A stretch of 64,000 nt of DNA from DASXQK01 sp963757155 (GTDB taxonomy: Bacteria > Pseudomonadota > Alphaproteobacteria > Dongiales > Dongiaceae), in assembly GCA_963757155.1 (NCBI GenBank), contig CAVWQS010000012.1, forward strand, positions 186,001 to 250,000, written 5' to 3'. A model generated the notes under the pieces. The model worked only from the letters and a program-made list of their open reading frames with translations, did not search any database and was not told the DNA's origin. Every line of letters starts with the position of its first letter. Positions within the stretch are counted from its first letter, which is position 1. Shown here piece after piece: positions 19,346 to 29,243 of the stretch. The position numbers and the translations under genes were made by a program.

Positions 19346-19851
19346 CGAGCCTGCTCCAAGGCGCCGGCCGGCTCGGGCAGCACCACTTCCATGGCGGCGA
19401 AATTGCTGCGGGTCGTGGGGTCGAGCTCGAGGCCGCGGGTGGCGGCTGCATCGGCGGCCAGCCGGGCCAGGGTCTCGAAGCCTTCGATATGGGAATCGAT
19501 GGCGAGCGATCGGCCGCGGGATTTCAGGCCAAGCGTCATCCAGCCGTCCTTGCGGTTGCGCCGAGCCGAGTAATACCGAAGCGTGAGCCCGTCCAACTCC
19601 TGCCACTTCATCTGGCGCACCGGTCCCCCCCTGACCGTCAGCCCCTCTGCGTCGGCCAGAATACGCATTCGGTGCCGGAACGCCGTGCGTATGGTGAACA
19701 GCACGAAGATCGCCGTCAATGCACCGCATATGACATCTATATAGATGGCAGATGACGCCAGGATGATGAGCCCGATGGACATCAGCGTCCCGGCCCCGCC
19801 GAGCAGATAGTCGGCGAGGATGCGGTTGGTGGGGTAGCGATATTCCTTCAT
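19342..19851 (-). CDS. PH-like membrane protein of unknown function
   Basis: About 169 residues from ATG 19851 (ATGA overlap with the deacetylase). Two adjacent hydrophobic helices (about 13-60) are followed by a beta-rich domain resembling bacterial PH-like (YdbT/PH-2) domains: an MRILADAEGLTVRGG strand set with W at QMKWQELDGL. No enzyme motif is seen. Such proteins are small inner-membrane accessory factors. Its place between the deacetylase and the ABC importer suggests a role in the same envelope pathway, which is inference. Confidence 0.6.
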   Translation of the reverse strand: MKEYRYPTNRILADYLLGGAGTLMSIGLIILASSAIYIDVICGALTAIFVLFTIRTAFRHRMRILADAEGLTVRGGPVRQMKWQELDGLTLRYYSARRNRKDGWMTLGLKSRGRSLAIDSHIEGFETLARLAADAAATRGLELDPTTRSNFAAMEVVLPEPAGALEQAR

Positions 19852-20615
19852 GCCGCGGCGAAACCTATTCCAGGGGCGAAGATATCCCTGGCCGAACGCC
19901 ATTGCACGGCCGGATGTTCGGCCGTCCGCGCCAGGAATTCGGCCGTGAAATCGAAGGCCGCGTCCTCCAGCACCAGATGATGCGTCAAAAGCCCGGTGGG
20001 CTCCGCAGCCGCCGCCCGCCCCTCACGCCGGGCCGCGAGATGGCCGACGGTCCCCTCGATCGCGGCCTCGCGGCCGATGAAGCCCCGGCCGCCGCGCCAA
20101 TCCACGATATCGACATGAGTATTCACCTGGAGGATGCCTCTCCGCCATGAAGCCGCCTCCGGCGGCTGGAATCCCTGGGTTGAAAGCCCGCGATAGCCCT
20201 CGCCCGCCAGAAGGTCAATGACAGGTTCCGCGATCCGGTTCCAGGGCGGCACCAGCACCGGCAGGGCCTGGGTCCCGAAAGCGGCCGCGAGCAGCCGGGC
20301 GCCACGGCGGAGCTCCTCGCATACCGCAGTCGCGGGGCGGGCGGCGCCCAGCTCCGCTTTCTTGGCCGTCGGCGGCTCGTGGTTGCGATGGGCATAGCCA
20401 TGCTGCAGCACGTCGACCTTCCGGCCGGCGAGAAAGCCCGCCAGCTCCGGCGCCATCTCGGCCGGGATCACGGCAAGCGCGATCGGCTGGGACCCGAGGC
20501 CGAGCAGCCGGTCGAGGGCGGGGCTGGGCGCGACCGCGTCGTCGTCGCGCCACCAGAAGCTCGCCGTCCCCGGCGCCCAGCGATCGAGCTCGGCCGGCGA
20601 GCCTTTGCCATGCAT
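19848..20615 (-). CDS. Polysaccharide deacetylase-family protein (NodB-like)
   Basis: A 255-residue NodB-fold protein. Motif 1 (WWRDDDA, residues 21-27) supplies the Asp pair, motif 2 (QHGYAHRNH, about 70-78) the metal His residues, and motif 3 (VPPWNRI, about 118) the catalytic groove. No signal peptide is seen, as in the cytoplasmic branch of the family, so it may act on a nucleotide- or lipid-linked sugar before export. It starts 3 bp after the stop of the glycosyltransferase upstream. Confidence 0.82.
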   Translation of the reverse strand: MHGKGSPAELDRWAPGTASFWWRDDDAVAPSPALDRLLGLGSQPIALAVIPAEMAPELAGFLAGRKVDVLQHGYAHRNHEPPTAKKAELGAARPATAVCEELRRGARLLAAAFGTQALPVLVPPWNRIAEPVIDLLAGEGYRGLSTQGFQPPEAASWRRGILQVNTHVDIVDWRGGRGFIGREAAIEGTVGHLAARREGRAAAAEPTGLLTHHLVLEDAAFDFTAEFLARTAEHPAVQWRSARDIFAPGIGFAAA

Positions 20616-20618
20616 CTG

Positions 20619-21751
20619 TCATCTCAGCATCCCGGCGAGCTGGCGCGCGGTCTCGGCCGCGCCGTCGAGATCCAGCGCCCCGGGCTGCGGCCGGGGCCGG
20701 CGAAGCGCTGCCTCGATGGCCGCGGCGAGGCGGGCGGGCTCGATGGGCGGCTCCATCAGGCTGAGCAGGCCGCGCTCGGCCAGGAGGCGGGCCCGCAGGC
20801 TCTGCTCGCTTTCCGCGCCCTCGGCAAAGGGCAGGACCAAGGCGCGGGCCCCGACGGCCAGGATATCCATGACCGTATTGTAGCCCGCCTGGGACAGGGA
20901 GAGGCGCGAGCGCGCGAGCAAGGCGGGAAAGTCCGAGCGGAAGCGCTCGACCGTGACCGCCGGCCGGCGCGCCGCTTTGCAGCCCGGCGAATTCCGCCGC
21001 CGGCAGATTGGGCCCGGCGATCAGCCGCCAGGGCGCATCGGCGAGGCTGGTGGCCGGCCGGGCGGCCAAGGCGGCGCGCAGCAGCGGCCCGCCGACGGCC
21101 CCGCCGCCGGCCGAGACCAGGACCTCCGCGCCCTCCGCCGCCGGCGTGGCTGGGGCAGCCGCGTCGGCGACATAGCCGGTATAGAGCCAGGCGATCGGCG
21201 ATCTCGGCCGCGCCGGGAAATGTGGCCTCCAGCCCCACCAGCCGCGGGTCGCCATGGACCAGGACCCGGTCGACCAGCCGGCGCACCACGGCCACGGTCT
21301 CGGCGATGCGCTCGGGCTTGCTCTTGGCCACCAGAATGTCGCGCAGCGAGACGGCGGTGGGCAGGCCCCGCGCCTTGGCGGCCTCGAGCAGCGGCAGCAG
21401 CTCGAAGGCGAATTGGCGCCGGCCGAAGGGAAACATCTCGACCAGGACCAGATCCGGGTGCTCGACCTCGAAGGCGGCGAGCAGCAATCGCCGGCGCCGG
21501 TCGCGCCAGACATCGTCGATCGGCCGCCCGTCCTGGTCGAGGATCGCGGAGAAATGCACATCGGCCGCCACCGCGGGCGGCAGCTGGATCAGCTCGCCCG
21601 CCCCGATGTCGATCTCGCCCGCCGGCGCCCCGCCGGAGACGAACCGCAGGTCGAGGCCCGCCGCCTGGATCGCCCGGGCGATGAGGGCGGCGCGGCGCAG
21701 ATGGCCGATGCCCAGGAGATGCTGGACGTAGAACAGGACCACGGGTCTCAA
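20619..21751 (-). CDS. MurG-like glycosyltransferase, COG4671 type (two frameshifts)
   Basis: Reconstructed length 376 residues after removing one base near 21195 and one near 20965. N-terminal: FYVQHLLGIGHLRRA, the GHLRR nucleotide-sugar-transferase start also found in the paralog at 25078-26295. Middle: LVSAGGGAVGG. C-terminal: SLSQAGYNTVMDILA, the acceptor-side GGYNT motif, where GG is changed to QAG. The fold is GT-B, MurG/UGT-like. The start is TTG 21751, overlapping the stop of the histidine phosphatase gene (TTGA). Donor and acceptor sugars are unknown. Confidence 0.8.
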
Positions 21752-22341
21752 GCTTTATTCTCCAGCGGCAGGTTGAGCTGCCGGAGCGAGGGCGTGCCGT
21801 CCTCGGCCAGGGCATAGATATGCAAGGCGAAATCCGCCAAGGCCTGCGGCGGCTCGCCCAGCATCGGCCAGCCCGTCGCCAAAGCATAGATCGCCCGGAT
21901 CACCGCCTTATGGGTCACGGCCAGACGGTCGCGGCCGTCGCGGCCGATCTCGGCCAGCAAAGGCCGGATCCGGGCCTGGACCTCGCGCGGGCTCTCGCCG
22001 CCGGGGGCGCGGAAGTCGAGGCCGCGGCCCTCGTTCTCGGCCATCGCCGGCCCCAGCTCCGCCCGGAGGTCGCGCAGGCGGCGGCCTTCCCATTCCCCGA
22101 AGCTCATCTCGGTCAGCCGCGCCTCCACCGGGGCCTCGCCATGGCCCAGCAGAGCGGCGGTCTCCCGCGCCCGCAACAGAGGGCTGGTCAGCCAGGCGAA
22201 GCCGGCGACCTCGGGCGCCAGCCGCCAGCGGGCGACGGCCTCGCGGCCCTCGGGCGACAGCGGCAGGTCGGCACGCCCCTGGAGGCGGCGCGCCGCCGTC
22301 CAGCTCGTGGGGCCATGGCGCAGCAAAGCGAGCAGCGCCAC
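21748..22341 (-). CDS. Histidine phosphatase family protein
   Basis: A 197-residue branch-1 histidine phosphatase. The catalytic loop is LLRHGPTSW (His8), with Arg in SPLLRARETA, Glu in EMSFGEWEG and the second His in AVTHKAVIRA. It resembles alpha-ribazole/phosphoglycerate-mutase-type enzymes. It is embedded between glycosyltransferase genes with TTGA and TGAccGTG junctions, so its substrate is probably a phosphosugar of that pathway and not cobalamin. GTG start at 22341. Confidence 0.83.
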   Translation of the reverse strand: MALLALLRHGPTSWTAARRLQGRADLPLSPEGREAVARWRLAPEVAGFAWLTSPLLRARETAALLGHGEAPVEARLTEMSFGEWEGRRLRDLRAELGPAMAENEGRGLDFRAPGGESPREVQARIRPLLAEIGRDGRDRLAVTHKAVIRAIYALATGWPMLGEPPQALADFALHIYALAEDGTPSLRQLNLPLENKA

Positions 22342-22343
22342 GG

Positions 22344-23504
22344 TCAGGCCCCCCCGGGGCAGGTTTCGCCGCAGGCTTCGACCAGAGCCTGGTCGAGGAT
22401 CGCGGCCGCGGCGGCGATGTCGTGGTGCCGGCGCACCTTCTCGGCGGCCGCCACCGCCATGGCGGCCCGCCGGGCCGGGGCGACGATCAAGGCGCGGGCA
22501 GCCGCCGCGAAGGCGCCCGCCTCGCCGGGCGGCGTCAGCAGGCCGGTGATCCCGTCGGCGACGATCGAGGGCACGCCGCCCACGGCCCCGGCCACCACGG
22601 GCAGGCCGGCGGCCTGGGCCTCCAGCAACGCCATGCCATAGGCCTCGTTCACCGCGGGCCAGAGGCAGAGGTCGGCGGCGGCGTGGCAGCCGGCGACCTC
22701 TTTCTCATCGAGGCGGCCCAGATAGCGGACCCGCCCGGCCCCGAGCGGGGCCAGCGCCGCCTCGACCTCCGGCCGGGCCGGGCCATCGCCGACGAGCAGA
22801 AGCTGCCAGTCGAGATCGAGGAGCGCCGCCAAGCGCCTGGCCCAGGATCCGGTAGGAGGCGAGCTTGTCGCCGGGTCGCATCATGGCGACGGTGAGCAGC
22901 CAGGGCTTGCCCGCGTCCAGCCCATGGCGCGCGGCGATCGTCCGGCGCGCCGCCGCGCGGGGGCCGGCGAGGCGGCCGAATTCCGCCAGATCGAGGAAGG
23001 CCGGCAGCTCGACCAGGCGATGGGGCAGGGCGACCAGGGGCTCCAGCCCCTCCCGGTCCGCCGGGTTGATGACGAAGACCCGCGCCGCCGCCCGCAGCGC
23101 CGCGGCGGTGGCGTCATGGCCCAGGGCATGAGGGCCGCCGGCGCGCTTGCCGGCGACGGAGGCCTCGGCGACCAGATAGGGGATGGCGAGCGCCCGGGCG
23201 ATGTCGGGTCCCAGCCAATCCGGCGCCTTGTAATAGAGGTGATAGGTGAACCAGGCCGCCGGGCGCTCGGCGGGCGGACGGGCGGCATAGAGGGCCAGCA
23301 GCGCGTTGCGCTCGACGGCGGCGGCGGCCGGCCACCTCCGCTGGTCGCGCGCCCTCGGCCCGGCGGCTGGCGAGCCGGCTGGCGAGCTCGACCTGATGCC
23401 CCGCCTTGTTCCCAGGCCTGGACCAGCAGCTGGGCCATGCGCCGGTCGCCGGAGGGGACCGGATGATCGGGCGGCTTCAGCGGGGCGTAGAAGGCTAGGC
23501 GCAT
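22344..23504 (-). CDS. GT4-type glycosyltransferase (three frameshifts)
   Basis: Reconstructed length 385 residues. The pieces are the N-terminus from ATG 23504 (MRLAFYAPLKPPDHPVPSGD), a middle part with FTYHLYYKAPDWLGP and VAEASVAGKRAGGPHALGHD, and a C-terminal GT-B donor domain with LLLVGDGPARPEVE and the EX7E-type segment NEAYGMALLEAQAAG. Frame changes near 23400, 23345 and 22835 are each cured by deleting one base. This is an alphaproteobacterial group 1 transferase of unknown specificity. Its start overlaps the stop of the upstream transferase by 10 bp. Confidence 0.8.
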
Positions 23505-24766
23505 GCAGGCGCCGTTGGCCGGAGCTTGGCGGCGAGCTGAGCGATGCCGGGGGCGAAGCCGAAATCGCGGAGGAGCCGGGCCTGGCCGGCGGCGCCGAGC
23601 CGGGCGCGCAAGGCCGGGATCGGCGATCAGCCGGCCGATCGCCGCGGCGAGGGCGGCGGGGTCGCCGGCCGGAACCAGAAGGCCCGGTCTCGCCGTCGAT
23701 GAGGAGCTCCTCGATGGCGCCGGCCCGGGTGGCGACGCTCGCCAGCCCCTGGCTGGCCGCCTCCATCAGCACATTGGGCAGGCCGTCGCGGTCGCCGTCG
23801 CGGGCGGTCCGGCTGGCCAGCGCGAAGAGATCGGCGGCGCGCAAGGCCGCCAGGATCTCGGCCTGGCTCTGCGCGCCGCGCCAGGCGATGCGCCCGGCAA
23901 GGCCGAGGCTCTCGGCCTGGGCTTTCAGGGTCGGGCAGCAGCGGGCCGCCGCCGATATGGACGAAGCGCCAGGCCAGATCCGCCGGCAGCAAAGCAAGGG
24001 CGGCCAGAAGGTCGTCGAAGCCCTTCTTCTCCACCGCCCGCCCGATGGAGAGGATGACGACGGGATCGGAGGATTGGCACCCGTCGCGGGGCGGCCGCGG
24101 GTCTGTGGGGGCAGGGAAGCGGGCGAGGTCGAGGCCGTGGCGGACCAGGGTCACCTTGCGGGCGCCGGATGCGAGCGAGCTCAGATGGGCAGCGCCGACC
24201 GCCGTGCAGGTGACCAGCCAGTCGCAGGCGGCGAGCTTCTCCCGCTTCTCCCAATCGGGCGTCGTCCAGATGTCCTTGGCATGGGCCGAGACGCTCCAGG
24301 GCTTGCCCGTCATGAGGGCGGCATAGCGGGCGACGGAGGCGGGGGTATGCAGGAAATGGGCGTGCAGCCGCGCGATGCCTGCCGGCAGCTCGGCCGCCAG
24401 CACCAGCGCCTGGCCGAAGCGCCGGCCGCGGTTGGACGTCGGATCGCGGCGGAGGTCGGCAAGCCAGGCCTTGAACGCGGCGCCATAGCCCGGCAGGCGC
24501 CGCGCCCGCCACCAGCCGGCCAGCACCCGGCCCGGCTCGCGCCAGAGATATTCCGGCAGATAGGTGACCGGCGCGCGGATCTCGGCGGTGATGGGATGGG
24601 TCTTGCGGTCGGTGGGATGGCGCAGCGACACGATCCGGATCTTGAGCCCCGCCTCCTCGAGCCCGCGGATCTCCTGGGCGATGAAGGTCTCCGACAGCCG
24701 CGGATAGCCCTTCAGCAGAAAGACGATCTCGCCGGGGCTGGCCGGAGTGTGTGCCGATTCGTTCAC
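23495..24766 (-). CDS. GT4-type glycosyltransferase (WcaL-like, three frameshifts)
   Basis: Reconstructed length 422 residues from GTG 24766. The N-terminus is FLLKGYPRLSETFIAQEI, typical of exopolysaccharide transferases of the WcaL/EpsD kind, followed by HAHFLHTPASVARYAALM and WSVSAHAKDIW. The donor domain has ILSIGRAVEKKGFDDLLAAL, then DGLPNVLMEAASQGL (EX7E region). One-base shifts occur near 23940, 23684 and 23615; removal of one base at each gives a normal protein ending PTAPACA. First gene of the tightly packed minus-strand run. Confidence 0.82.
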
Positions 24767-24825
24767 CCGCCGGATGCCAAGCCCGAGGCCTTGCGCCTCG
24801 CTCGCCCCCCTTCAGCAGCTTCTTT

Positions 24826-25062
24826 CTTCCCCCTCCCCCTGCGGGCCGTCAGGCCCGCGCTTTGACGGGGGAGGGCCGGGGTGGGGGTGACCGTATTCTC
24901 AACCATGGCTGCCGCTGCAGCACTGACGCCTTACGATCCGCGGACGCGGATCCGACCCCCCACCCTAACCCTCCCCCGCAAGGGGGGAGGGGACACAAAG
25001 GGAAGCCGGCTCGGCCTGAATTCATACCAAATGCTTTCGCGGGAATGACGACAGTGAAAGAG
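24826..25062. repeat. Intergenic repeat cluster (CCCTCTCCC-type pair plus half of a GTCATTCCC-type unit)
   Basis: The gap of about 310 bases between two glycosyltransferase genes holds no coding frame. It contains a CCTCCCCCT...GGGGGAGGGCCGGGGTGGGGG stretch (24826-24893), an inverted partner (24956-24996) and a half-site TTTCGCGGGAATGACG (about 25034-25049). The same families recur at 55520-55692, 58209-58322, 60888-60925, 52157-52241 and 61608-61684. Confidence 0.7.
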
Positions 25063-25077
25063 CATGCGCCGCCGAAA

Positions 25078-26295
25078 TCAGCGGCGGGCGCGGCGGCGGG
25101 CCACGGTCAGCTGCGGCCGGCGGCCGCGGGCGAGCCATTTGTTCACGAGACGCTCGACATTGAGCTGGCCGTCCAGCAGCCCGGGCACGACCACCTGGGA
25201 GGGAAGCTGCTGCTGCGGCAGATGGCGCAGCGCCGTCGCCATCGACTTGGGGTCCTTGACGTCGTCCTCCACCAGCACGCGGCAGAGGCCGAGCTCCTGG
25301 CCGCGGGCGGCGCGGATATATTGCTCCATGCGCGGCTTGGTGCGCGGGACGATGAGGGCCCGCTTGTCGAAGGAGAGGATCTCGCAGAAGGTGTTGTAGC
25401 CGCCCATGGCGACGACGCCCACCGCGCGCTCCATCAGGGTCTCGAGCTGGGCGTCGAAGGTGATGGCTTCGACCTTCTTCAGCTTGGCGGCGCGGTTGAG
25501 GAACTCCAACTGGCGCTCCGACTGCATGAAGGGCCCGAGCACGAGCAGCGCGGGCAAGGGCATGGCCTTGTCATGCTCATAGGCCCGCAGCACCCAGTCG
25601 ATGATCCCCTCGCCGTCACCGCCGCCCCCGGTGGTCACCAGGATATAGGGCCCGCTGATCTTCTTCAGCGGCGTCGGCGGCAGCGGGGTATGGGGCAAAG
25701 TGCGGCGCAGGTAGCCGGTGTAGGTCATGCGCTTGCGCACCGATTTCGGCAGCTCCACCCCTTCCAGGGGATCGCAGATCTGCGGCAGGCCATAGACCCA
25801 GATGTCGTCGTAGAGATCGCGCAAGGCGGGGACGACGTTCTTGCGCTCCCATTCCGGGGCCAGCAGGTCGGGATCGTCCATGACGTCGCGCAGGCCCAGG
25901 ATCAGCGGCACGCCGCGATCCTTCAGCATCCAGAGCGTGTTCTCGATCTCGCCCCGGAGGCCCAGCGGCTCCTTGTCGACGATGAAGATGTCGGGATTAA
26001 AGATGTCCGCGGTGTGATGCATGATCGAGCTGCGGATCTGCAGCGTCTGATCGATGTCGATATGGAGGTTGAGGGAGGTGTAGTCGCCGTTGCGCAGCTT
26101 GATGACCCCGGGGACGCGCACGAAATCCACCCGGGCGCGGAAGTCGAAGCTGCCGATGATCGGCGAGCCCGACATGATCAGGACCGAGAGCTCCTTGTCC
26201 TCCTGCACCAGGGCATGCGCAATGGAACGGCAGCGCCTGAGATGCCCGAGACCGAAGGTATCGTGGCTGTAGATCAGTATCCGGGCATCCCTCAT
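25078..26295 (-). CDS. Glycosyltransferase, COG4671/MurG-like
   Basis: An intact 405-residue GT-B protein. The N-terminus is ILIYSHDTFGLGHLRRCR (GHLRR motif), then a long LNLHIDIDQTLQIRS region, ILVTTGGGGDGEG at the domain junction, and the acceptor motif VVAMGGYNTFCEIL near residue 300. The C-terminus is strongly basic. It is paralogous to the broken gene at 20619-21751. It is transcribed away from the ABC exporter at 26521 with a 225-bp shared control region, and lies upstream of the main minus-strand run, separated from it by a repeat-filled gap. Confidence 0.87.
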   Translation of the reverse strand: MRDARILIYSHDTFGLGHLRRCRSIAHALVQEDKELSVLIMSGSPIIGSFDFRARVDFVRVPGVIKLRNGDYTSLNLHIDIDQTLQIRSSIMHHTADIFNPDIFIVDKEPLGLRGEIENTLWMLKDRGVPLILGLRDVMDDPDLLAPEWERKNVVPALRDLYDDIWVYGLPQICDPLEGVELPKSVRKRMTYTGYLRRTLPHTPLPPTPLKKISGPYILVTTGGGGDGEGIIDWVLRAYEHDKAMPLPALLVLGPFMQSERQLEFLNRAAKLKKVEAITFDAQLETLMERAVGVVAMGGYNTFCEILSFDKRALIVPRTKPRMEQYIRAARGQELGLCRVLVEDDVKDPKSMATALRHLPQQQLPSQVVVPGLLDGQLNVERLVNKWLARGRRPQLTVARRRARR

Positions 26296-26353
26296 GCCGG
26301 CTTCTCCGCAGCGCTCCGCCTGTCCCTGGTATCCCATTTTTCGAGGCGGGACT

Positions 26354-26398
26354 ATGCCATGGGCGCCCGGCGGGCGGATAGAGAAGATTCCATGGCAT
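26354..26398. promoter_or_regulatory. 9-bp inverted repeat in the divergent promoter region
   Basis: ATGCCATGG (26354-26362) and CCATGGCAT (26390-26398) form a perfect 9-bp inverted repeat, centres 36 bp apart, between the divergent glycosyltransferase (26295) and ABC exporter (26521) genes. The spacing of about 3.4 helical turns would suit a dimeric regulator. No regulator gene is adjacent. It could also be chance in GC-rich DNA. Confidence 0.35.
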
Positions 26399-26520
26399 CC
26401 GGGCCCTGGGATAAACCCGCCGGCGGGCAATGATGTTCCCGGCCATGGTCGTTCCGTCCGCCGCTGAGATGAGCTAGTGTAGCCCCCCAAAGCCCTTGGG
26501 AACCGGGGCCGGCAGAGGCA

Positions 26521-29233
26521 ATGGAACGCAATCTTTTCAAATACATACTGAAGCACAGCATGCGCGATCAGGTGTTGATCCTGATCGTGGTCGCGGTCTC
26601 GCTCGCCTTCTATTACGTGTCGCTCGATCTGCCGAAGACGATCGTGAATGCGATCCAGCATCTGACCGGCCATCCCGAGAGGATGACCACCTTCATGCAT
26701 CTGGAATTCGGGCTGCCCGGCTTCCTGGGCGGCGGCCGATGGCTGCTCTTCGACGGATTCCATCTCGGGCGGGAAGCCTATCTGATCGCGATCTGCCTCC
26801 TGTTCCTGGTCTTCGTGGTCATCAACAACTGGTTCAAGATCTACATCAACACCGCCAAGGGCCGCATGGGCGAGCGCATGCTGCGCCGCATGCGCTACGA
26901 GCTCTTCGACAAGGTGCTGCGCTTCCCCCAGGCCCAGTTCCGCAAGGTCAAGCAGGCCGAAATCTCCACCATGATCAAGGACGAGGTGGAGCCCCTGGGC
27001 GGCTTCATCGGCGATGCCTTCGTCCAGCCGGCCTTCCTCGGCGGCAATGCGCTGACGGCCCTCTATTTCATGCTGCAGCAGAGCTTCTGGCTGGGCGGCG
27101 TCGCGGTGATCGTCCTGCTGGTCCAGGCCGTGGTGATCCCGAAGCTCCGCAAGAAGATCCTGATCCTGGGCAAGGCGCGCCAGCTGACGGCGCGCACGCT
27201 CGCGGGCCGCATCGCCGAATGCGTCGACGGCTCGGTCGAGATCCACGCCCACGACACCTCGAACTACGAGCGCGCCGATATCGTCGAGCGGCTCGGCCGG
27301 ATCTACCAGATCCGCTTCGAGCTCTATCAGCGCAAATTCGCGGTCAAGGGGCTGAACAACTTCCTGGCCCAGGTGACGCCCTTCACCTTCTATCTCCTGG
27401 GCGGGCTGCTGGCCTTCGCCGGCCAGGTCGACCTCGGCATCATCGTCGCGGTCATCAACGCCTATAAGGATCTGCCCGGGCCCGGTGAAGGAGCTGATCG
27501 ACTGGGATCAGCAGCGCCAGGACGTCCAGATCAAATACGAGCAGGTGGCCGAGCAGTTCGAGCCGGAAGGCATGCTGCCCGAGGCGCTTCAGGCCCTGCC
27601 CAAGGAGCTGGCGCCGCCGCTGGCCGGTGACATCGCCCTCAACACCGTGATCGTCGCCGACGACAACGGCGTCAAGCTGCTGGACAGCCTGAGCACGACG
27701 ATTCCCGATGGCGAGCAGGTCGCCGTCATGGGCGAGTCCGGTTCGGGCGTCGAGATCCTGGCCCAGGCGATGATGCGCCTGCTGCCCCTGACCGCGGGCG
27801 GGATCACCGTCGGCGGCCATGATCTGGCGGTCGTGCCGGAGTCCGTGATCGGCCGCAGCATCGGCTATGCCGGGCCCGAAGCCTATTTGTTCCCCCTCAG
27901 CGTGCGCGAGAACATCATCTATGCGCTGAAGCACGCGCCCCTGCGCCCGGCGGTCTATGACGATGCCGGGCGGAAGGCCCGCGACCTCTTCGACCGCGAG
28001 ACGCGCCGGGCCGGCAATCCGGTGATCGACATCACCGCCGACTGGATCGACTACGAAGCGGCCGGGGCGACCGACATGAGCAGCCTCGACGACAGGATCA
28101 TCGAGACCCTGGCGCTGGTCGAATTCGAGGATGACGTCTATCAGTTCGGCCTGCGCGGGACCATCGACCCCCTCGCCCAAAGCGACCTCGCCGCCAAATT
28201 CATCGAGGCCCGGGTCGACCTGCGCCACCGCCTCGCCGATCCGGCGCTCTCCACCCTGGTCGAGCCCTTCGACGTCGACCGCTACAACAAGAACATGTCG
28301 CTGGTGGAGAACCTGCTGTTCGGGACCCCGGTCGGGCCGGAGCTGCAGCCCGACCGCATCGCGCGCAATCCCTATCTGCTCAAGGTGCTGGCCGATGCCG
28401 GCCTCACCGAGACCCTGGCCGATGTCGGCCGGCGCATCGCCGAGACCATGGTCGAGCTGTTCGCCGATCTGCCGCCGGGCCATCCCTTCTTCGAGCAGTT
28501 CAGCTTCATCTCCGCCGAGGATCTGCCGGAATACCGGGCGCTGCTGGGCCGGCTGGGCAAGGCTTCCGTCGCCACGCTGCCGGCGGAGGACCGCAACCGC
28601 CTGACCTCGCTCGCCTTCCCCTATGTCGAGGCGCGCCACCGCCTGGGGCTGATCGATGCCGAGCTCGAGGCCCGGCTGCTCGAGGCCCGCCACGCCTTCG
28701 CCCGCGGCCTGCCGGCGGCGCTGAAATCGGCGGTCGAGTTCTACGACATCGACAAATACATCGGTGCCGCCTCGGTGCAGGACAACATGCTGTTCGGCCG
28801 CATGGTTTACGGCCAGGCCCAGGCCGCCGCGCGCATCGGCAAGCTGATCGGCGAGGTCCTGGACGAGCTCAAGCTGCGCGGCGCCGTGCTGCGCATCGGC
28901 CTGGAATATCAGGTCGGCATCGCCGGCAAGCGCCTCTCCCATGTCCAGCGCCAGAAGCTTGGCCTGGCGCGGGCGCTGCTGAAGCGGCCGCATTATCTGA
29001 TCATCAACGAGGCGGTCTCGCTGATCGATACGGTCGGCCAGGCGCGGATCCTGGCCAACCTCCTGAAGGCGAGCGAGGGCCGCACCGTGATGTGGGTGCT
29101 GCGCCATCCCCGGGACGCCGAGGCCTTCAAGCGCCTCATCGTCATGAAGGACGGCCGCATCGCCGAGCAGGGACCGCCGAAGGAGCTCCTGGCCCGCAAG
29201 GCCAAGGTGGCCGAGGGGATGGCCGCGCAATGA
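26521..29233 (+). CDS. ABC exporter with degenerate nucleotide-binding domain (frameshift near 27477)
   Basis: Reconstructed length 903 residues: a six-helix ABC exporter domain (1-315) joined to an unusually long ATPase-like domain. One extra G near 27477 splits the two. The ATPase motifs are eroded: Walker A reads GESGSGVEI (Lys replaced by Val), the Q-loop region reads GYAGPEAYLF, the signature is RLSHVQRQKL, and Walker B is YLIINEAVSLID (Asp replaced by Asn). An insert of about 250 residues lies between Q-loop and signature, with repeated YN/VENLLFG-like blocks. As I recall, the insert and NEA Walker B are features of this alphaproteobacterial family, while the lost Lys is not; this needs an alignment. 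A cNMP-binding gene follows 10 bp downstream. Confidence 0.85.
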
Positions 29234-29243
29234 GGGAAGACCG

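Noticed and set aside
20619..24766. Treating the frameshifted glycosyltransferases as pseudogenes
   Set aside because: All motifs persist on both sides of each shift, no in-frame nonsense codons remain after removing single extra bases, and gene junctions are still overlapping; sequence error is more likely.
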